DNA of 64,000 nt from Betaproteobacteria bacterium (GTDB lineage: Bacteria > Pseudomonadota > Gammaproteobacteria > Burkholderiales > Casimicrobiaceae), in NCBI GenBank assembly GCA_013298765.1, contig JAAFJA010000002.1, positions 62,001-126,000 on the forward strand, written 5' to 3'. Position numbers and translations under genes: made by a program. The notes under the pieces were generated by a model. It had not been told where the DNA came from, searched no databases, and was given only the letters and a program-made list of their open reading frames with translations. Shown piece by piece: positions 43,115 to 53,097 of this stretch (position 1 is the stretch's first letter; every line of letters begins with the position of its first letter).

Positions 43115-43668
43115 TCGTGCGCAAGCTGGAACAAGACTTCGCGGCGTACTTCGCGCTTGCTTCCGAGCGGATTCGCGCACGCTACCTTTCGCTTCGTGGA
43201 GCGAAGGTGGGTGCAAAGTGTCGTGTTGAGTCACTCGTACGCGTGAATAAGCCCTGGCGTTTGACGCTCGGGCATCACTGCCATGTTGAATCACTATCCT
43301 TCTTCAAAATCGAAGAAGAAACGGCGCGAGTTGAGCTGGGCAATCATGTGTTCATAGGTCGCGGCGTTGAACTAGACGCGACGACACACATTTCAATCGG
43401 TGACCATAGCCTCATCGCTCCCGGCAGTTTCATCACTGATCACAGCCACAACATCGAAGTGCGAACGACCATCGATGCGCAGGGGTGCTCTTCGGCGGCT
43501 ACCAGAATTGGCAGAGATGTTTGGATCGGTGCGCGCGCAATCGTGCTTGCGGGGGTGACGATCGGAGATGGCGCTGTCATCGGCGCCGGTGCGGTTGTAA
43601 ACGCAGATGTCGCGGCTAATGCCATCGCCGTTGGCGTGCCGGCGCGTGTCGTGGGATACCGACAATGA
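43111..43668 (+). CDS. Hexapeptide-repeat acetyltransferase
   Basis: This 185-residue left-handed beta-helix acyltransferase has [22 protein letters not shown] with the catalytic-type His region, then [33 protein letters not shown] and the PARVVGYR cap. I chose GTG at 43111, which overlaps the preceding TGA; the longer reading from 43054 would run inside the methyltransferase gene. It probably O-acetylates a sugar residue. Confidence 0.87.
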   Translation: MIVRKLEQDFAAYFALASERIRARYLSLRGAKVGAKCRVESLVRVNKPWRLTLGHHCHVESLSFFKIEEETARVELGNHVFIGRGVELDATTHISIGDHSLIAPGSFITDHSHNIEVRTTIDAQGCSSAATRIGRDVWIGARAIVLAGVTIGDGAVIGAGAVVNADVAANAIAVGVPARVVGYRQ

Positions 43669-44573
43669 GTTACGAGCCGATTTCAATTGCTATCCCGACG
43701 TATCGGCGCGAACAGACGCTCGTCGATACGCTCGTGGCGCTGCTGGCGCTTGAGCGACCTGCCCAAGAAATTCTGGTGTTGGATCAGAGCGAGACTCACG
43801 AGGCGGCAACTGAACAAAAGCTCTCAGAGCTGCATCGAACAGGCGCGATTCGCTGGCTACGACTTGAGACGCCGTCCATTCCGAAGGCAATGAACCGCGC
43901 GCTGATCGAGGCGACGGCGCCGATTCTGCTTTTTCTAGATGACGACATCATCCCCGACAAAAACTTGGTTCTGGCTCACGCTGAGGCGCATCGCCGGTTG
44001 CCGGGCGCGTTGGTCGCAGGGCGGGTGATTCAGCCGTGGAATGAGGGCAAAGATTACTCGCAAGACACACACTTCCACTTCGCGTGTTTGAAGCCGCAGC
44101 GAATCAGGGAGTTCATGGGCGGCAATTTTTCAATCGATTCCTCCAAAGCCAAATTTATTGGGGGCTTCGACGAGAATTTTGTTAAAGTTGCGTACCGATT
44201 TGAAGCTGAGTTTGCCCACAGATGGATTGCGAGTGGCGGGGAAATTTGTTACGAGCCGGATTCGGTCATTCATCACCTTAAAGTGTCGGCAGGCGGCACA
44301 CGCACCTTTGGCGAACACCTCTCCACCGTGAAACCCGACCACGCCGTAGGCGCTTATTACTTCACGCTGCGCACCCGAAGCGGGGTAGCGCGCATCCGTG
44401 ATGTGTTGTTTCGCGTGCTCTCATCGGTGCGAACGCGACACCATTTGCGCCGCCCGTGGTGGATTCCGTTGACGCTGCTCGCAGAATTGCGCGGCCTCAT
44501 TTGGGCTGTCACCCTCGCGATGCGTGGCCCGAGCTATGTGCGAGATACTCGCGGGGTGGAGGCAAAACCATGA
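43665..44573 (+). CDS. Family 2 glycosyltransferase
   Basis: This 302-residue GT-A protein carries [41 protein letters not shown], and [22 protein letters not shown] with the DDD metal site. [24 protein letters not shown] supplies the catalytic acid region. It overlaps the genes on both sides by four bases, in the order acyltransferase, transferase, membrane polymerase. Confidence 0.88.
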   Translation: MSYEPISIAIPTYRREQTLVDTLVALLALERPAQEILVLDQSETHEAATEQKLSELHRTGAIRWLRLETPSIPKAMNRALIEATAPILLFLDDDIIPDKNLVLAHAEAHRRLPGALVAGRVIQPWNEGKDYSQDTHFHFACLKPQRIREFMGGNFSIDSSKAKFIGGFDENFVKVAYRFEAEFAHRWIASGGEICYEPDSVIHHLKVSAGGTRTFGEHLSTVKPDHAVGAYYFTLRTRSGVARIRDVLFRVLSSVRTRHHLRRPWWIPLTLLAELRGLIWAVTLAMRGPSYVRDTRGVEAKP

Positions 44574-46120
44574 TGATGCTCGGCCTCTCATTGATGGGCT
44601 GCGCGCTGCTCGGCGCGTTCTTTAATTGGCGTTCGACGCTTTTGTTTTGCGTCGTGGTCGGTCTTATTCAAGACCCGCTGCGAAAACTCACGCCTGGTGC
44701 ACCCGTGTTTTTTGTGGGGTTTGTAGCCGCGGCTCTGGCTGCGGGTTGGTTGGGTGCCATGACGGCGCGGGTTCGACTCACGCCGACCGTGATTTACGGT
44801 TGGAGCAATGGCCTCGCCGCGCCGTTTTCGCTTTTCTGCATCGTGTTGGCGGCGCAATCGCTGCTCAGTTACTACCGCTTCCAGAACATATTTTTTCCGC
44901 TGATTGGTGGCGTTTTCTACATTGCGCCCATCGTCGCGATCGTATTTGCCCATCAAATTGCTGTGAGAATTGGCACGCCCGGCGTTCGCAAATGGATGTG
45001 GTTCTACGTGTCATGTTCGCTTGTGTGGTTTATCAGCATCTACCTTGATGCGTCCGGCGTGCGCTTGCCTGTGTTGGGTGAGGTGGGTGTGGGCCAGATC
45101 ATTTACGACGTCGGGTCACCTTCGAAGGCTAACGCTGGGTTCTATCGCGCCGCAGAGATTGCCGCGTGGCACGTTGCCACTGTTTCGTGTTTCTTGTTCA
45201 TCTTGCTGAACGGTCGGAAGCTATCCGTATTTAAGTCGGTTTGCGTGGTTGCGGTCGTGATCTTTCTCCTCTACATCGGTCTATCGACCGGGCGGCGCAA
45301 AATGCTCGTGCAGGTAGTGATATTCGCGAGCGTGTTTCTTTTTTTCTTCGCTTGGTTCTTGAAAGGCAAGGCTAAGCTCGCGATGGTGACGGCGATCTTT
45401 GCTGCCATTGGTATTGCAACGGTGATGTCGGTGCTAGAGCCGGAAGCGGCAGACACCGACTTCCGCGGCCCGAGCCGCAGCGCCCAAGTCGGCGGCTCGA
45501 AACTTGAGGCTTGGAAAGACCGCGGACTCACTGTTTTTGAATCCATCCCTGAGCGATTCCAGCAGCTCGGCTACACGCCCGTTATTTCCGCAGTCCGCGA
45601 CTTCGGTGTGTTTGGCGCCGGACTCGGTGCTGGCGGTCAAGGACTTCAGCATTTCGGTGGCGGGATGAATCTTGTAGGCGGTACTGCAGAGGGCGGCTTG
45701 GGGAAACTAACGCTTGATCTCGGCCTGGGCGGGTTAGCGATTTTTATTTGGCTCGGAGCAGTCGTTTTGAAGCTCATCTGGCAACGGCTGGGCGTGCTCG
45801 CGCAGGCGTCGCGACCGCACGCCTCACTTGCGTTTGGTTTCACCGCGGTTCTGGTTGCGAACGTGGCTACTTTTTCGGTGGCGACACAAGCGTATGGCGA
45901 TGTCTTCATTTTGATTATTCTCGGTACATCTGTCGGGGTTATCTTGGCGCTTCCAGCAATCGCTGCGAACGAGTTGGGCGTCGCGCAGGCAATGGCGAAA
46001 AACGTAACTGAGCAAGTGCCGATCGATGACAGATGGGCGAGCGGACAGTCGCCGACAGCTAACGTGAATCTGGCTCGGTCACGTCCAAACGCTCCACCAC
46101 AAAAACCACTGGGCACTTAG
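44570..46120 (+). CDS. O-antigen polymerase-like multispanning membrane protein
   Basis: This 516-residue protein has about eleven transmembrane segments and a large periplasmic loop with GVFGAGLGAGGQGLQHFGG. That glycine-rich loop and its position just after a glycosyltransferase suggest a Wzy-type polymerase. A poorly conserved hydrophilic tail (about 50 residues) follows the last helix. The start is the first of three ATGs at 44570, overlapping the preceding TGA. It is the third polymerase/ligase-like protein in the window. The specific role is uncertain because this family is defined mainly by topology. Confidence 0.75.
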   Translation: MMMLGLSLMGCALLGAFFNWRSTLLFCVVVGLIQDPLRKLTPGAPVFFVGFVAAALAAGWLGAMTARVRLTPTVIYGWSNGLAAPFSLFCIVLAAQSLLSYYRFQNIFFPLIGGVFYIAPIVAIVFAHQIAVRIGTPGVRKWMWFYVSCSLVWFISIYLDASGVRLPVLGEVGVGQIIYDVGSPSKANAGFYRAAEIAAWHVATVSCFLFILLNGRKLSVFKSVCVVAVVIFLLYIGLSTGRRKMLVQVVIFASVFLFFFAWFLKGKAKLAMVTAIFAAIGIATVMSVLEPEAADTDFRGPSRSAQVGGSKLEAWKDRGLTVFESIPERFQQLGYTPVISAVRDFGVFGAGLGAGGQGLQHFGGGMNLVGGTAEGGLGKLTLDLGLGGLAIFIWLGAVVLKLIWQRLGVLAQASRPHASLAFGFTAVLVANVATFSVATQAYGDVFILIILGTSVGVILALPAIAANELGVAQAMAKNVTEQVPIDDRWASGQSPTANVNLARSRPNAPPQKPLGT

Positions 46121-46158
46121 TTGGTACCTAGCTCCCCTCAGGCTCCGTTCGCGTGCCT

Positions 46159-47334
46159 ATGAAAGTTGATTCGCCGATCGCTCCCGTTCGCGTTTGCTTC
46201 GTCACGACGCATCCGATTCAGTACATGGCCCCCTGGTTTCGAGAACTCGCTGCGCGCACCGACGTCGCACTCCACGTCGTTTTCTTGCGCCACCTCTCTG
46301 AGTCGATACAGGGCACCGGCTTCGGAAAAGCTTTTACCTGGGATGTACCACTGCTTGAGGGCTACGAGAGTGAATCATTAGATTTGACTTCTAGTGTTTT
46401 TCAGTCGCTAGCCCTCATTAAAAAGCTTTTACGCGTTTTTGCCGAACGTGATCCGCAGCTGGTGATCGTGACCGGTTGGAACGAACCCTTGCTGGTCACC
46501 GCGCAAATTGTCACCAAACTTTCTGGGCGGACGCTCGTTGTTCGGGGCGAATCCAATTCGCTACGCCCGCGTGGCTCCATCGTGCGTTTTTTGCACCGCA
46601 TGCTGCTGATGCTTCCGCTTGGTTTTTTGGCAATCGGCAAAAAGAATCGTGCTTTCTATCGCGAAAGTGGCGTCGCGGATGAGCGAATTTTCACGGGTGC
46701 CTATTTTGTAGAAACGGATCGAATGCTTGCCATGGAGCAAGCGCACCGACACGAACGTCGACAGCTCCGCGAAGCACGGGGCTTCAGCGACGAGGATGTC
46801 GTGCTGCTCTTCTGCGGAAAACACGTGCCGTTTAAGCGGCCGCAACTGTTACTTGAAGCTGCGGCAAAGATGAGAGAACGCGGCGCGAAGGTCAAGGTGA
46901 ACTATGCCGGTTCGGGTGAGCTCACTGACACACTTCGCGCGGCGGCGATAGCACTCAATGTGCCAACCCACTTCGAGGGTTTTTTGAACCAAACAGAACT
47001 GTGGCGCGCCTACTTAAGCGCTGACGTGTTCGTGCTTCCTTCCGACAATGGAGAAACTTGGGGCCTGGTCGTCAACGAAGCAATGCTTTTCGGACTGCCC
47101 GTCCTGGTATCGAACGAAGTAGGCTCCCGCTACGACTTGGTGTTAGACGGTGTAACCGGATATGGTTTTGAGCCGAACGCCGACGCGCTCGCCGATGCGG
47201 CACAGCCGCTCCTCGTCGATGCTGAATTTAGGAGATCAATGGGTGAGCGCGGGCGTGAGCGCGCCAAATCGCTTTATTCCTCTCCGGTGGCAACCGAAGG
47301 CTTGCTACAGGCGGTGAGACGGTTTTGCCAATGA
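46159..47334 (+). CDS. Family 4 glycosyltransferase
   Basis: This 391-residue GT-B glycosyltransferase starts near RVCFVTTHPIQYMAPWFREL, a typical acceptor-side start. LFCGKHVPFKRPQLLLEAAAKM begins the C-terminal domain, and LPSDNGETWGLVVNEAMLFGLPVL contains the donor-site Glu residues. I chose ATG at 46159 rather than an in-frame GTG at 46153. The next glycosyltransferase overlaps its stop by four bases (ATGA). Confidence 0.88.
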   Translation: MKVDSPIAPVRVCFVTTHPIQYMAPWFRELAARTDVALHVVFLRHLSESIQGTGFGKAFTWDVPLLEGYESESLDLTSSVFQSLALIKKLLRVFAERDPQLVIVTGWNEPLLVTAQIVTKLSGRTLVVRGESNSLRPRGSIVRFLHRMLLMLPLGFLAIGKKNRAFYRESGVADERIFTGAYFVETDRMLAMEQAHRHERRQLREARGFSDEDVVLLFCGKHVPFKRPQLLLEAAAKMRERGAKVKVNYAGSGELTDTLRAAAIALNVPTHFEGFLNQTELWRAYLSADVFVLPSDNGETWGLVVNEAMLFGLPVLVSNEVGSRYDLVLDGVTGYGFEPNADALADAAQPLLVDAEFRRSMGERGRERAKSLYSSPVATEGLLQAVRRFCQ

Positions 47335-48479
47335 AAGTGTTGCACGTTATTCCGTCGCTTTCTTGGGTACACGGCGGACCAAGCCAAACGATTCGAACGA
47401 TGGAGCGCGCGCTCAGTGTCGAAGGTGTTGAGGTGCTCGTCGCCACGACCGACGACGATGGGCGCGGAAAGCGAATCGAGCGTGAGCTCGGTGTGCCACT
47501 GCAAGAGGAAGGTGGCGTTCGCATCTATTTTCGGAAACGTGTTGAGTTTTATTGCATCGCGCCAGGAATGATTTTGTGGCTGTGGCGAAACGTACGCAAC
47601 CACGATTGCGTTCATATTCACGCGCTGTTCTCATTCACGAGTTCGGTTGCAGCGCTCATCGCACGTGCTCGGGGCGTGCCCTACATTGTGCGGCCGCTGG
47701 GGGTGTTGAACCAGTATGCGATTAGCGATGGCAAGTTCGGTTTGCGGCAACTTTCGCTGCACTTTTTGGAGCGCCCCATCCTTCGCCGAGCGGCATTGGT
47801 TCACTGCACGAGCGCGCAAGAGGTTGAGGATGTTCGCGCGGTAGAAGCGGCATCCAAGTGCGTGGTCCGTGCGCTAGCGATTGATCTTCCGGCGCTTGAT
47901 CGCAATAGCGTTCGCGACGCCGGTCAATTGAATGTGCTTTACCTCTCGCGACTCGATCCCAAGAAAAATGTAGAAAGCCTTTTGAGCGCGTGGCGCGATG
48001 TCGTAGCTCGCATTCCTAACGCCCGCCTCAAAATTGCGGGCAGCGGCGAAGCAGCGTACGTCGAAAAGCTTCGCGCGGCAGCGGGCGCGCTTGGTGTCGA
48101 TGCGTCGGTCGAGTGGGCGGGGCATGTTTCGGGCGACGTCAAATCCGCATGCTTTCGCGAGGCCGATGTGTTCGTCCTGCCGTCGTTCGCGGAGAACTTC
48201 GGGATCGCCGTCGCCGAGGCGCTCTCATACGCGCTTCCCTGCGTCGTTGCGCGGGGCGTTGCGCTTTCTGACGAGGTTGCCGCGCAGAGTGCCGGGCTAA
48301 GGGTGGAGCCGACTGCTGATGCGATTTCGAGCGCACTTATTCAGGCCCTTACCGATCTAGCATGGCGAGCCAAGGCGTCGCTTGCGGCTCGACGACTCGC
48401 CGAATCAAATTTCTCTGTAGAAGCGCTGGGCGTGGGGTTGGTGGAAATGTATCGAAGCGCCTGTGAAGGCAGCGGCTGA
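47331..48479 (+). CDS. Family 4 glycosyltransferase
   Basis: This 382-residue GT-B protein begins MKVLHVIPSLSWVHGGPSQTIRTM. The donor domain has LNVLYLSRLDPKKNVESLLSAW and LPSFAENFGIAVAEALSYALP with the Glu-x7-Glu motif. I chose ATG at 47331, which overlaps the preceding stop; an in-frame TTG lies six bases earlier. A 105-base gap separates it from galE. Confidence 0.88.
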   Translation: MKVLHVIPSLSWVHGGPSQTIRTMERALSVEGVEVLVATTDDDGRGKRIERELGVPLQEEGGVRIYFRKRVEFYCIAPGMILWLWRNVRNHDCVHIHALFSFTSSVAALIARARGVPYIVRPLGVLNQYAISDGKFGLRQLSLHFLERPILRRAALVHCTSAQEVEDVRAVEAASKCVVRALAIDLPALDRNSVRDAGQLNVLYLSRLDPKKNVESLLSAWRDVVARIPNARLKIAGSGEAAYVEKLRAAAGALGVDASVEWAGHVSGDVKSACFREADVFVLPSFAENFGIAVAEALSYALPCVVARGVALSDEVAAQSAGLRVEPTADAISSALIQALTDLAWRAKASLAARRLAESNFSVEALGVGLVEMYRSACEGSG

Positions 48480-48584
48480 TTTTTGCGGATCGAGAACGCA
48501 CTGAGCGCCGAATGACGCGTAGCGCTACATCGCTCTAACCGTTTCAACAGACGAATCTCCCTAAGGCAGTCTATAAATCGAAGT

Positions 48585-49589
48585 ATGAAACCTGTACTTG
48601 TCACCGGTGGCGCGGGCTATATCGGTAGCCATACTTGTAAAGCGCTCGCTGCAGCGGGGTTTGAGCCCATCGTGTTTGACGATCTGTCGACTGGATTCGA
48701 GCGATTGGTACGCTGGGGGCCGCTTGTGCGCGGCGATATCGCCGATGCGGCGGCATTGAACGCAGCGTTTGGAAAATACCGTCCGATTGCGGTCATCCAT
48801 TTCGCTGGACGGATCGCGGTGGGCGAGTCGGTCGTCGCGCCGTGGCTCCACTACGGCCCGAATGTGGCGGGAACCATTGCCCTATTGAACGCGATGCGTG
48901 AAAACGCGGTCGATCACCTTGTGTTTTCAAGCTCTGCCGCGGTGTACGGCGTGCCCGAAAGCTCGCCCGTGCATGAATCCGCGCCGCAGCGCCCGCTGAG
49001 CCCCTACGGCCACTCGAAACGGTTTGCGGAGCAAATGATTGGCGACTACTGCGCCGCGAGCACGCTCAAGAGCGTTTGTCTTCGCTATTTCAATGCGGCA
49101 GGTGCAGATGCCAACGCTGAGACGGGCGAGCTACACGATCCGGAGACTCATTTAATCCCGCTCGCGTTCGACGCATTGCTAGGTAAGCGCGAACAGCTCA
49201 CGGTGAACGGCGATGACTATGACACCGCCGACGGCACTTGCGTACGGGACTACATTCACGTCACGGATCTTGCGCGTGCGCATGTTGATGCACTCAATTT
49301 CTGTATGCAAAGTGAGGCGAGAGCAAGCGCGTTTAACGTGGGAACGGGTAATGGGTACTCCGTGCGTGAAGTGCTCAATGCGATCAACGAGGTGACGGGC
49401 CGGCCAGTGCCGCATTCCATCGGCCCACGGCGAGCGGGCGACCCCGCTCATTTGGTGGCCGATGCCAATGCCGCTAAAGGCGCTCTGGGTTGGACACCAA
49501 TTCATTCAAGCCTGCAAGAGATCATTGGCAGTGCGTGGCGTTGGCATCAGCGTGAACGCGGATTGCTCGCGAGTGAGTCAGCGCAATGA
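48585..49589 (+). CDS. galE: UDP-glucose 4-epimerase
   Basis: This 334-residue SDR enzyme interconverts UDP-Glc and UDP-Gal. Motifs are VLVTGGAGYIGSHTCKAL, VIHFAGRIAVGESV, FSSSAAVYG, SPYGHSKRFAEQMIGDY with the catalytic Tyr and Lys, and LRYFNAAGAD, which is diagnostic of GalE. HLIPLAFDALLG and GTCVRDYIHVTDLARAH complete the pattern. It supplies UDP-Gal from the UDP-Glc made by GalU (58322). It overlaps the following glycosyltransferase gene by four bases. Confidence 0.95.
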   Translation: MKPVLVTGGAGYIGSHTCKALAAAGFEPIVFDDLSTGFERLVRWGPLVRGDIADAAALNAAFGKYRPIAVIHFAGRIAVGESVVAPWLHYGPNVAGTIALLNAMRENAVDHLVFSSSAAVYGVPESSPVHESAPQRPLSPYGHSKRFAEQMIGDYCAASTLKSVCLRYFNAAGADANAETGELHDPETHLIPLAFDALLGKREQLTVNGDDYDTADGTCVRDYIHVTDLARAHVDALNFCMQSEARASAFNVGTGNGYSVREVLNAINEVTGRPVPHSIGPRRAGDPAHLVADANAAKGALGWTPIHSSLQEIIGSAWRWHQRERGLLASESAQ

Positions 49590-50557
49590 GCCGAATCTCT
49601 GCGGTCATCCTTTGCCATAACGAGTTGCCCAATATTCGCCACTGTCTCGAAAGCGTGAAAGGCTGGGCGGATGTCTACGTCGTAGATTCAGGCAGTACTG
49701 ACGGCACGCTCGATATTTGCGCTGAGTACACGCCGCATGTGTTTCATCATCCCTATGAGAATCACGCTTCGCAGTGGAATTGGGCCCTGGAAAACCTGCC
49801 ACTGACTAGCGATTGGGTGCTCGCGTTAGACGCGGATTTCGTAGTTACGCCACAACTGCGTACGCAGCTTGAGAATGAACTCGCGTCTGTCAAAGCGGGC
49901 GTTGACGGCATTTACGTCAAGCACGACTATGTGTTCGGAGGTGGCCCCATTCGATTTGGCGGTACCAAGCAATATTGGTTGCGGGTGATTCGACGCGGCG
50001 CGGCCCGACCCGACCTGAGTGATCTGGTTGATTTCCGGTTTAACGTCGACGGCACCACCACACAGTGGAGCGGTGCGGTCGTTGAATACAACCGGCATGA
50101 TGACGACATCACGGTGTGGACACGCAAGCAAGATAAATTTTCGTTGCGCCTCGCGGTGGAAGAGGAGTTGCGTCGCAGGAGCCTCGTGGCGTGGGAAGGC
50201 AAACCCGGACTCCTTGGTAACCCGGATCAGCGGTTCATGCGATTGCGCGACCTGTGGCTGAAACTGCCGCTTTTTTTGCGGCCCTGCATTTACTTTTTCT
50301 ATCGCTATGTACTGATGCTGGGCTTCTTGGATGGGCGTGCTGGTTTTTTGTACGCAGCGCTGCAAGGCTTCTGGCTCCGCTTGATGGTGGATTGGAAAAT
50401 TTGGCGAGTGCGCGACGCGTCGCTCAGCAATGAAGAACTGGTTAGATTGAAAGACGCGATGTTTACTACTCGCGATGGCGAAGTCGGTGCGCTACTCAAG
50501 CGCGTGCGCAGCAGCCGCGACGGAAGCAACGGAAGCAACGAAAATAGCAACCTATGA
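49586..50557 (+). CDS. Family 2 glycosyltransferase (WaaE/KdtX-like)
   Basis: This 323-residue GT-A protein resembles the WaaE/KdtX and LgtF group: ISAVILCHNELPNIRHCLESVKGWADVYVVDSGSTDGT, then HHPYENHASQWNWALENL and WVLALDADFVVTP with the DAD site. The C-terminal part has LPLFLRPCIYFFYRYVLMLG, a membrane-associating helix. A short GSNGSN repeat ends the protein. It is flanked by galE and the carbamoyltransferase, each overlapping by four bases. Confidence 0.87.
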   Translation: MSRISAVILCHNELPNIRHCLESVKGWADVYVVDSGSTDGTLDICAEYTPHVFHHPYENHASQWNWALENLPLTSDWVLALDADFVVTPQLRTQLENELASVKAGVDGIYVKHDYVFGGGPIRFGGTKQYWLRVIRRGAARPDLSDLVDFRFNVDGTTTQWSGAVVEYNRHDDDITVWTRKQDKFSLRLAVEEELRRRSLVAWEGKPGLLGNPDQRFMRLRDLWLKLPLFLRPCIYFFYRYVLMLGFLDGRAGFLYAALQGFWLRLMVDWKIWRVRDASLSNEELVRLKDAMFTTRDGEVGALLKRVRSSRDGSNGSNENSNL

Positions 50558-52302
50558 GCACAATCCTTGGCATTAACGCGTTCCATGGCGACTCCGCAGC
50601 CTGTTTGGTCATCGACGGCAAGCTGGTCGCTGCGGCAGAAGAGGAGCGATTCCGGCGGATCAAACACTGGGCGGGCTTTCCATCGCAGGCGATTGCGTGG
50701 TGTCTAGAAAACTCCGGGTTGCAGCTATCGGATGTAGACCACGTTGCGATCAATCAAGATTCGAGCGCGAATCTCGGGAAGAAGGTTGCGTACACGTTGC
50801 TTAAGCGCCCTGATTTGAGTCTTGTGCTGGATCGCATCCGCAACAAGCGTGAGCGCGATGGCATCGATACGCATCTTGCACGTGCGTTTCCGGACCAGCC
50901 TTTCAGAGGAAAACTGCATGCCGTGGAGCATCATGTTGCGCATCTTTCGTCTGCGTTTCATGTGTCGCCCTTTGACGAGGCGGTCGTCGTCTCGGTCGAC
51001 GGATTTGGCGATTTCGCGAGCGCTGCGTGGGGCTATGGCAAAGGCAGTGAAATCACCGTCGACGAACGCGTGTACTTTCCGCACTCCCTAGGAATTTTTT
51101 ATCAAGCGTTGACACAGTATTTGGGGTTCCCGAACTATGGCGACGAATACAAAGTGATGGGATTGGCTCCGTACGGAAAGCCTGAATCCATCGGGGCGAT
51201 GCGGCAGATAGTGAATTTAGAGAGTAATGGTGAATTTTCTCTCTCGCCCCAATATTTTCGTCACATCAAAGAAAAAGTTGAGTATGAGTGGGAGAATGGC
51301 TCTCCCTCGGTCGGCACGCTGTTCACGCCCGCGCTTGAATCGCTGCTCGGGCCTGCAAGAAAAAAAGACGATCCACTCGAACACAAGCACAAAGACATCG
51401 CGCGATCCGTGCAAGCCATGTATGAAGAAGCATTCTTCAACCTATTGAACGCGCTTCACAAAAAGCACGGTGGAGACGCGGTGTGCGTCGCAGGTGGTTG
51501 CGGCATGAACTCCGTCGCCAACGGAAAGATCACGCTCTACACGCCGTTCAAACGCGTTTATGTTCAGTCCGCCGCTGGCGACGCGGGTGGTGCCATCGGG
51601 GCCGCGTATTCTGTGCATCATTCGCTCGGTGGCAAGCGCGCGGAGCCCATGCTCCACGCCTATCTCGGGCCGGGTTGCGATGCCAAAGAAATCGACGCGT
51701 TGCTCGATGCACGCAAAGCCGAAATAGCGGATGCGGGCTGTACTGTCGAGCGTGTCGATGACGAAGCGTCGCTTTGTGCGCAAACGGCGCGTGCCGTTTC
51801 GGAAGGGAAGGTCGTTGGCTGGTTCCAGGGCCGGATGGAGTGGGGCCCACGCGCGCTCGGCAATCGATCCATTCTGGGCGATCCCCGCCGCGCCGATATG
51901 AAAGACATTCTGAACCTGAAAATCAAGCGGCGCGAATCGTTTCGGCCGTTCGCACCTTCCGTGTTGCGTGAGGCGGTGCCGGAATGGTTTGAACTCGATG
52001 GCGATGTGCCGTTCATGATGCAGGTGTATCCCATCCGCGCTGAGAAACATGCGGCGATTCCAGCGGTCACCCACGTCGATGGTTCGGGGCGCTTACAGAC
52101 CGTGGACGCGGCCACCAACCCGCGCTACTACCGTTTGATTTCTGCATTCAAAGAGATTAGCGGCGTGCCGATGGTGCTCAATACATCGTTCAACGAGAAC
52201 GAGCCGGTTGTTTGTAAGCCGGTTGAGGCGCTCGATTGTTTCTTGCGAACAAAAATGGACTTACTGGTACTTGGGAACGTAATGGTGCGCCGTGTGGCTT
52301 GA
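50554..52302 (+). CDS. Carbamoyltransferase (NodU/CmcH family)
   Basis: This 582-residue carbamoyltransferase uses carbamoyl phosphate and ATP to carbamoylate a hydroxyl. The N-terminal actin-like Kae1 part has ILGINAFHGDSAACLVIDGKLV, AVEHHVAHLSSAFHVSPF with metal-binding His residues, and VVVSVDGFGDFASAAWGYG. VCVAGGCGMNSVANGKI and GRMEWGPRALGNRSILGDPR mark the C-terminal half. In glycan clusters this family adds a carbamoyl group to a sugar, as in nodulation factors; the sugar is not known here. It lies between two glycosyltransferases in the same operon. Confidence 0.92.
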   Translation: MSTILGINAFHGDSAACLVIDGKLVAAAEEERFRRIKHWAGFPSQAIAWCLENSGLQLSDVDHVAINQDSSANLGKKVAYTLLKRPDLSLVLDRIRNKRERDGIDTHLARAFPDQPFRGKLHAVEHHVAHLSSAFHVSPFDEAVVVSVDGFGDFASAAWGYGKGSEITVDERVYFPHSLGIFYQALTQYLGFPNYGDEYKVMGLAPYGKPESIGAMRQIVNLESNGEFSLSPQYFRHIKEKVEYEWENGSPSVGTLFTPALESLLGPARKKDDPLEHKHKDIARSVQAMYEEAFFNLLNALHKKHGGDAVCVAGGCGMNSVANGKITLYTPFKRVYVQSAAGDAGGAIGAAYSVHHSLGGKRAEPMLHAYLGPGCDAKEIDALLDARKAEIADAGCTVERVDDEASLCAQTARAVSEGKVVGWFQGRMEWGPRALGNRSILGDPRRADMKDILNLKIKRRESFRPFAPSVLREAVPEWFELDGDVPFMMQVYPIRAEKHAAIPAVTHVDGSGRLQTVDAATNPRYYRLISAFKEISGVPMVLNTSFNENEPVVCKPVEALDCFLRTKMDLLVLGNVMVRRVA

Positions 52303-52317
52303 GCCCTGGTTAAGCCG

Positions 52318-53097
52318 ATGAAGATCTCAGTTATCACGGCTGTGTTCAACAACGCAGCGACGATTCGCGATGCGCTGGAGTCAACGCTTTCTCAGCGCTA
52401 CCCGGATGTTGAGCTGGTGGTTGTCGACGGCGGTTCTACCGATGGAACGCAGAAAATCATCAAATCCTACCGTGACCGCATTGCGACGTATGTGAGTGAG
52501 CCCGATCGCGGCATCTATGACGCGCTGAACAAGGGGCTTCACCTCGCAACCGGCGATGTCGTTGGCTTTTTGCACTCGGACGACGTGTTTGCCGACGCCG
52601 ATGCGCTCAGTCGCATCGCACGCGCGTTGGAAGATTCCACCGCCGATGCTTGCTACGGCGATTTGAACTACGTACGCAAAGAACCTCCGCATGCGGTTGT
52701 GCGGGCATGGTCGGCGGGTGAGTTCATTGCGCGCAAACTTGCGCTCGGTTGGATGCCCCCGCATCCAACGCTCTATGTTCGGCGTGCCGTGTACGAACGC
52801 CTTGGCGGATTCGATACCCGCTATCGAATCGCGGCTGACTATGATTGGATGCTGCGACTTCTTACGCAATCTGCACAAGTTCGCTATGTCCCCCACGTGC
52901 AGGTGTTGATGCGTGTGGGTGGTGCTAGTAACCGTTCCTTGAACAACATTGTGCGCAAGTCGCGCGAAGACTGGCAAGCGCTGCGCTCGAACGGATTTGG
53001 TGTTTTCGCGGCTGCGTACGCACTCGCAGGAAAAAATATCGGAAAATTGCCGCAGTTTTTGTTTGCATCGCGCGGCGCGCGTGCGAGGAATTCATGA
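52318..53097 (+). CDS. Family 2 glycosyltransferase (WcaE-like)
   Basis: This 259-residue GT-A protein has KISVITAVFNNAATIRDALES, LVVVDGGSTDGTQKII, YDALNKGLHLATGDVVGFLHSDDVFAD and PPHPTLYVRRAVYERLGGF, the pattern of WcaE/WbbD-like transferases. Length is normal. The GMD-like gene downstream overlaps its stop by four bases, which suggests a 6-deoxysugar donor, but this is not proved by sequence. Confidence 0.87.
   Translation: MKISVITAVFNNAATIRDALESTLSQRYPDVELVVVDGGSTDGTQKIIKSYRDRIATYVSEPDRGIYDALNKGLHLATGDVVGFLHSDDVFADADALSRIARALEDSTADACYGDLNYVRKEPPHAVVRAWSAGEFIARKLALGWMPPHPTLYVRRAVYERLGGFDTRYRIAADYDWMLRLLTQSAQVRYVPHVQVLMRVGGASNRSLNNIVRKSREDWQALRSNGFGVFAAAYALAGKNIGKLPQFLFASRGARARNS

Noticed and set aside
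51442-52074. A minus-strand open frame of 210 codons
   Set aside because: It is wholly antisense to the carbamoyltransferase gene, without motif or ribosome-binding site.
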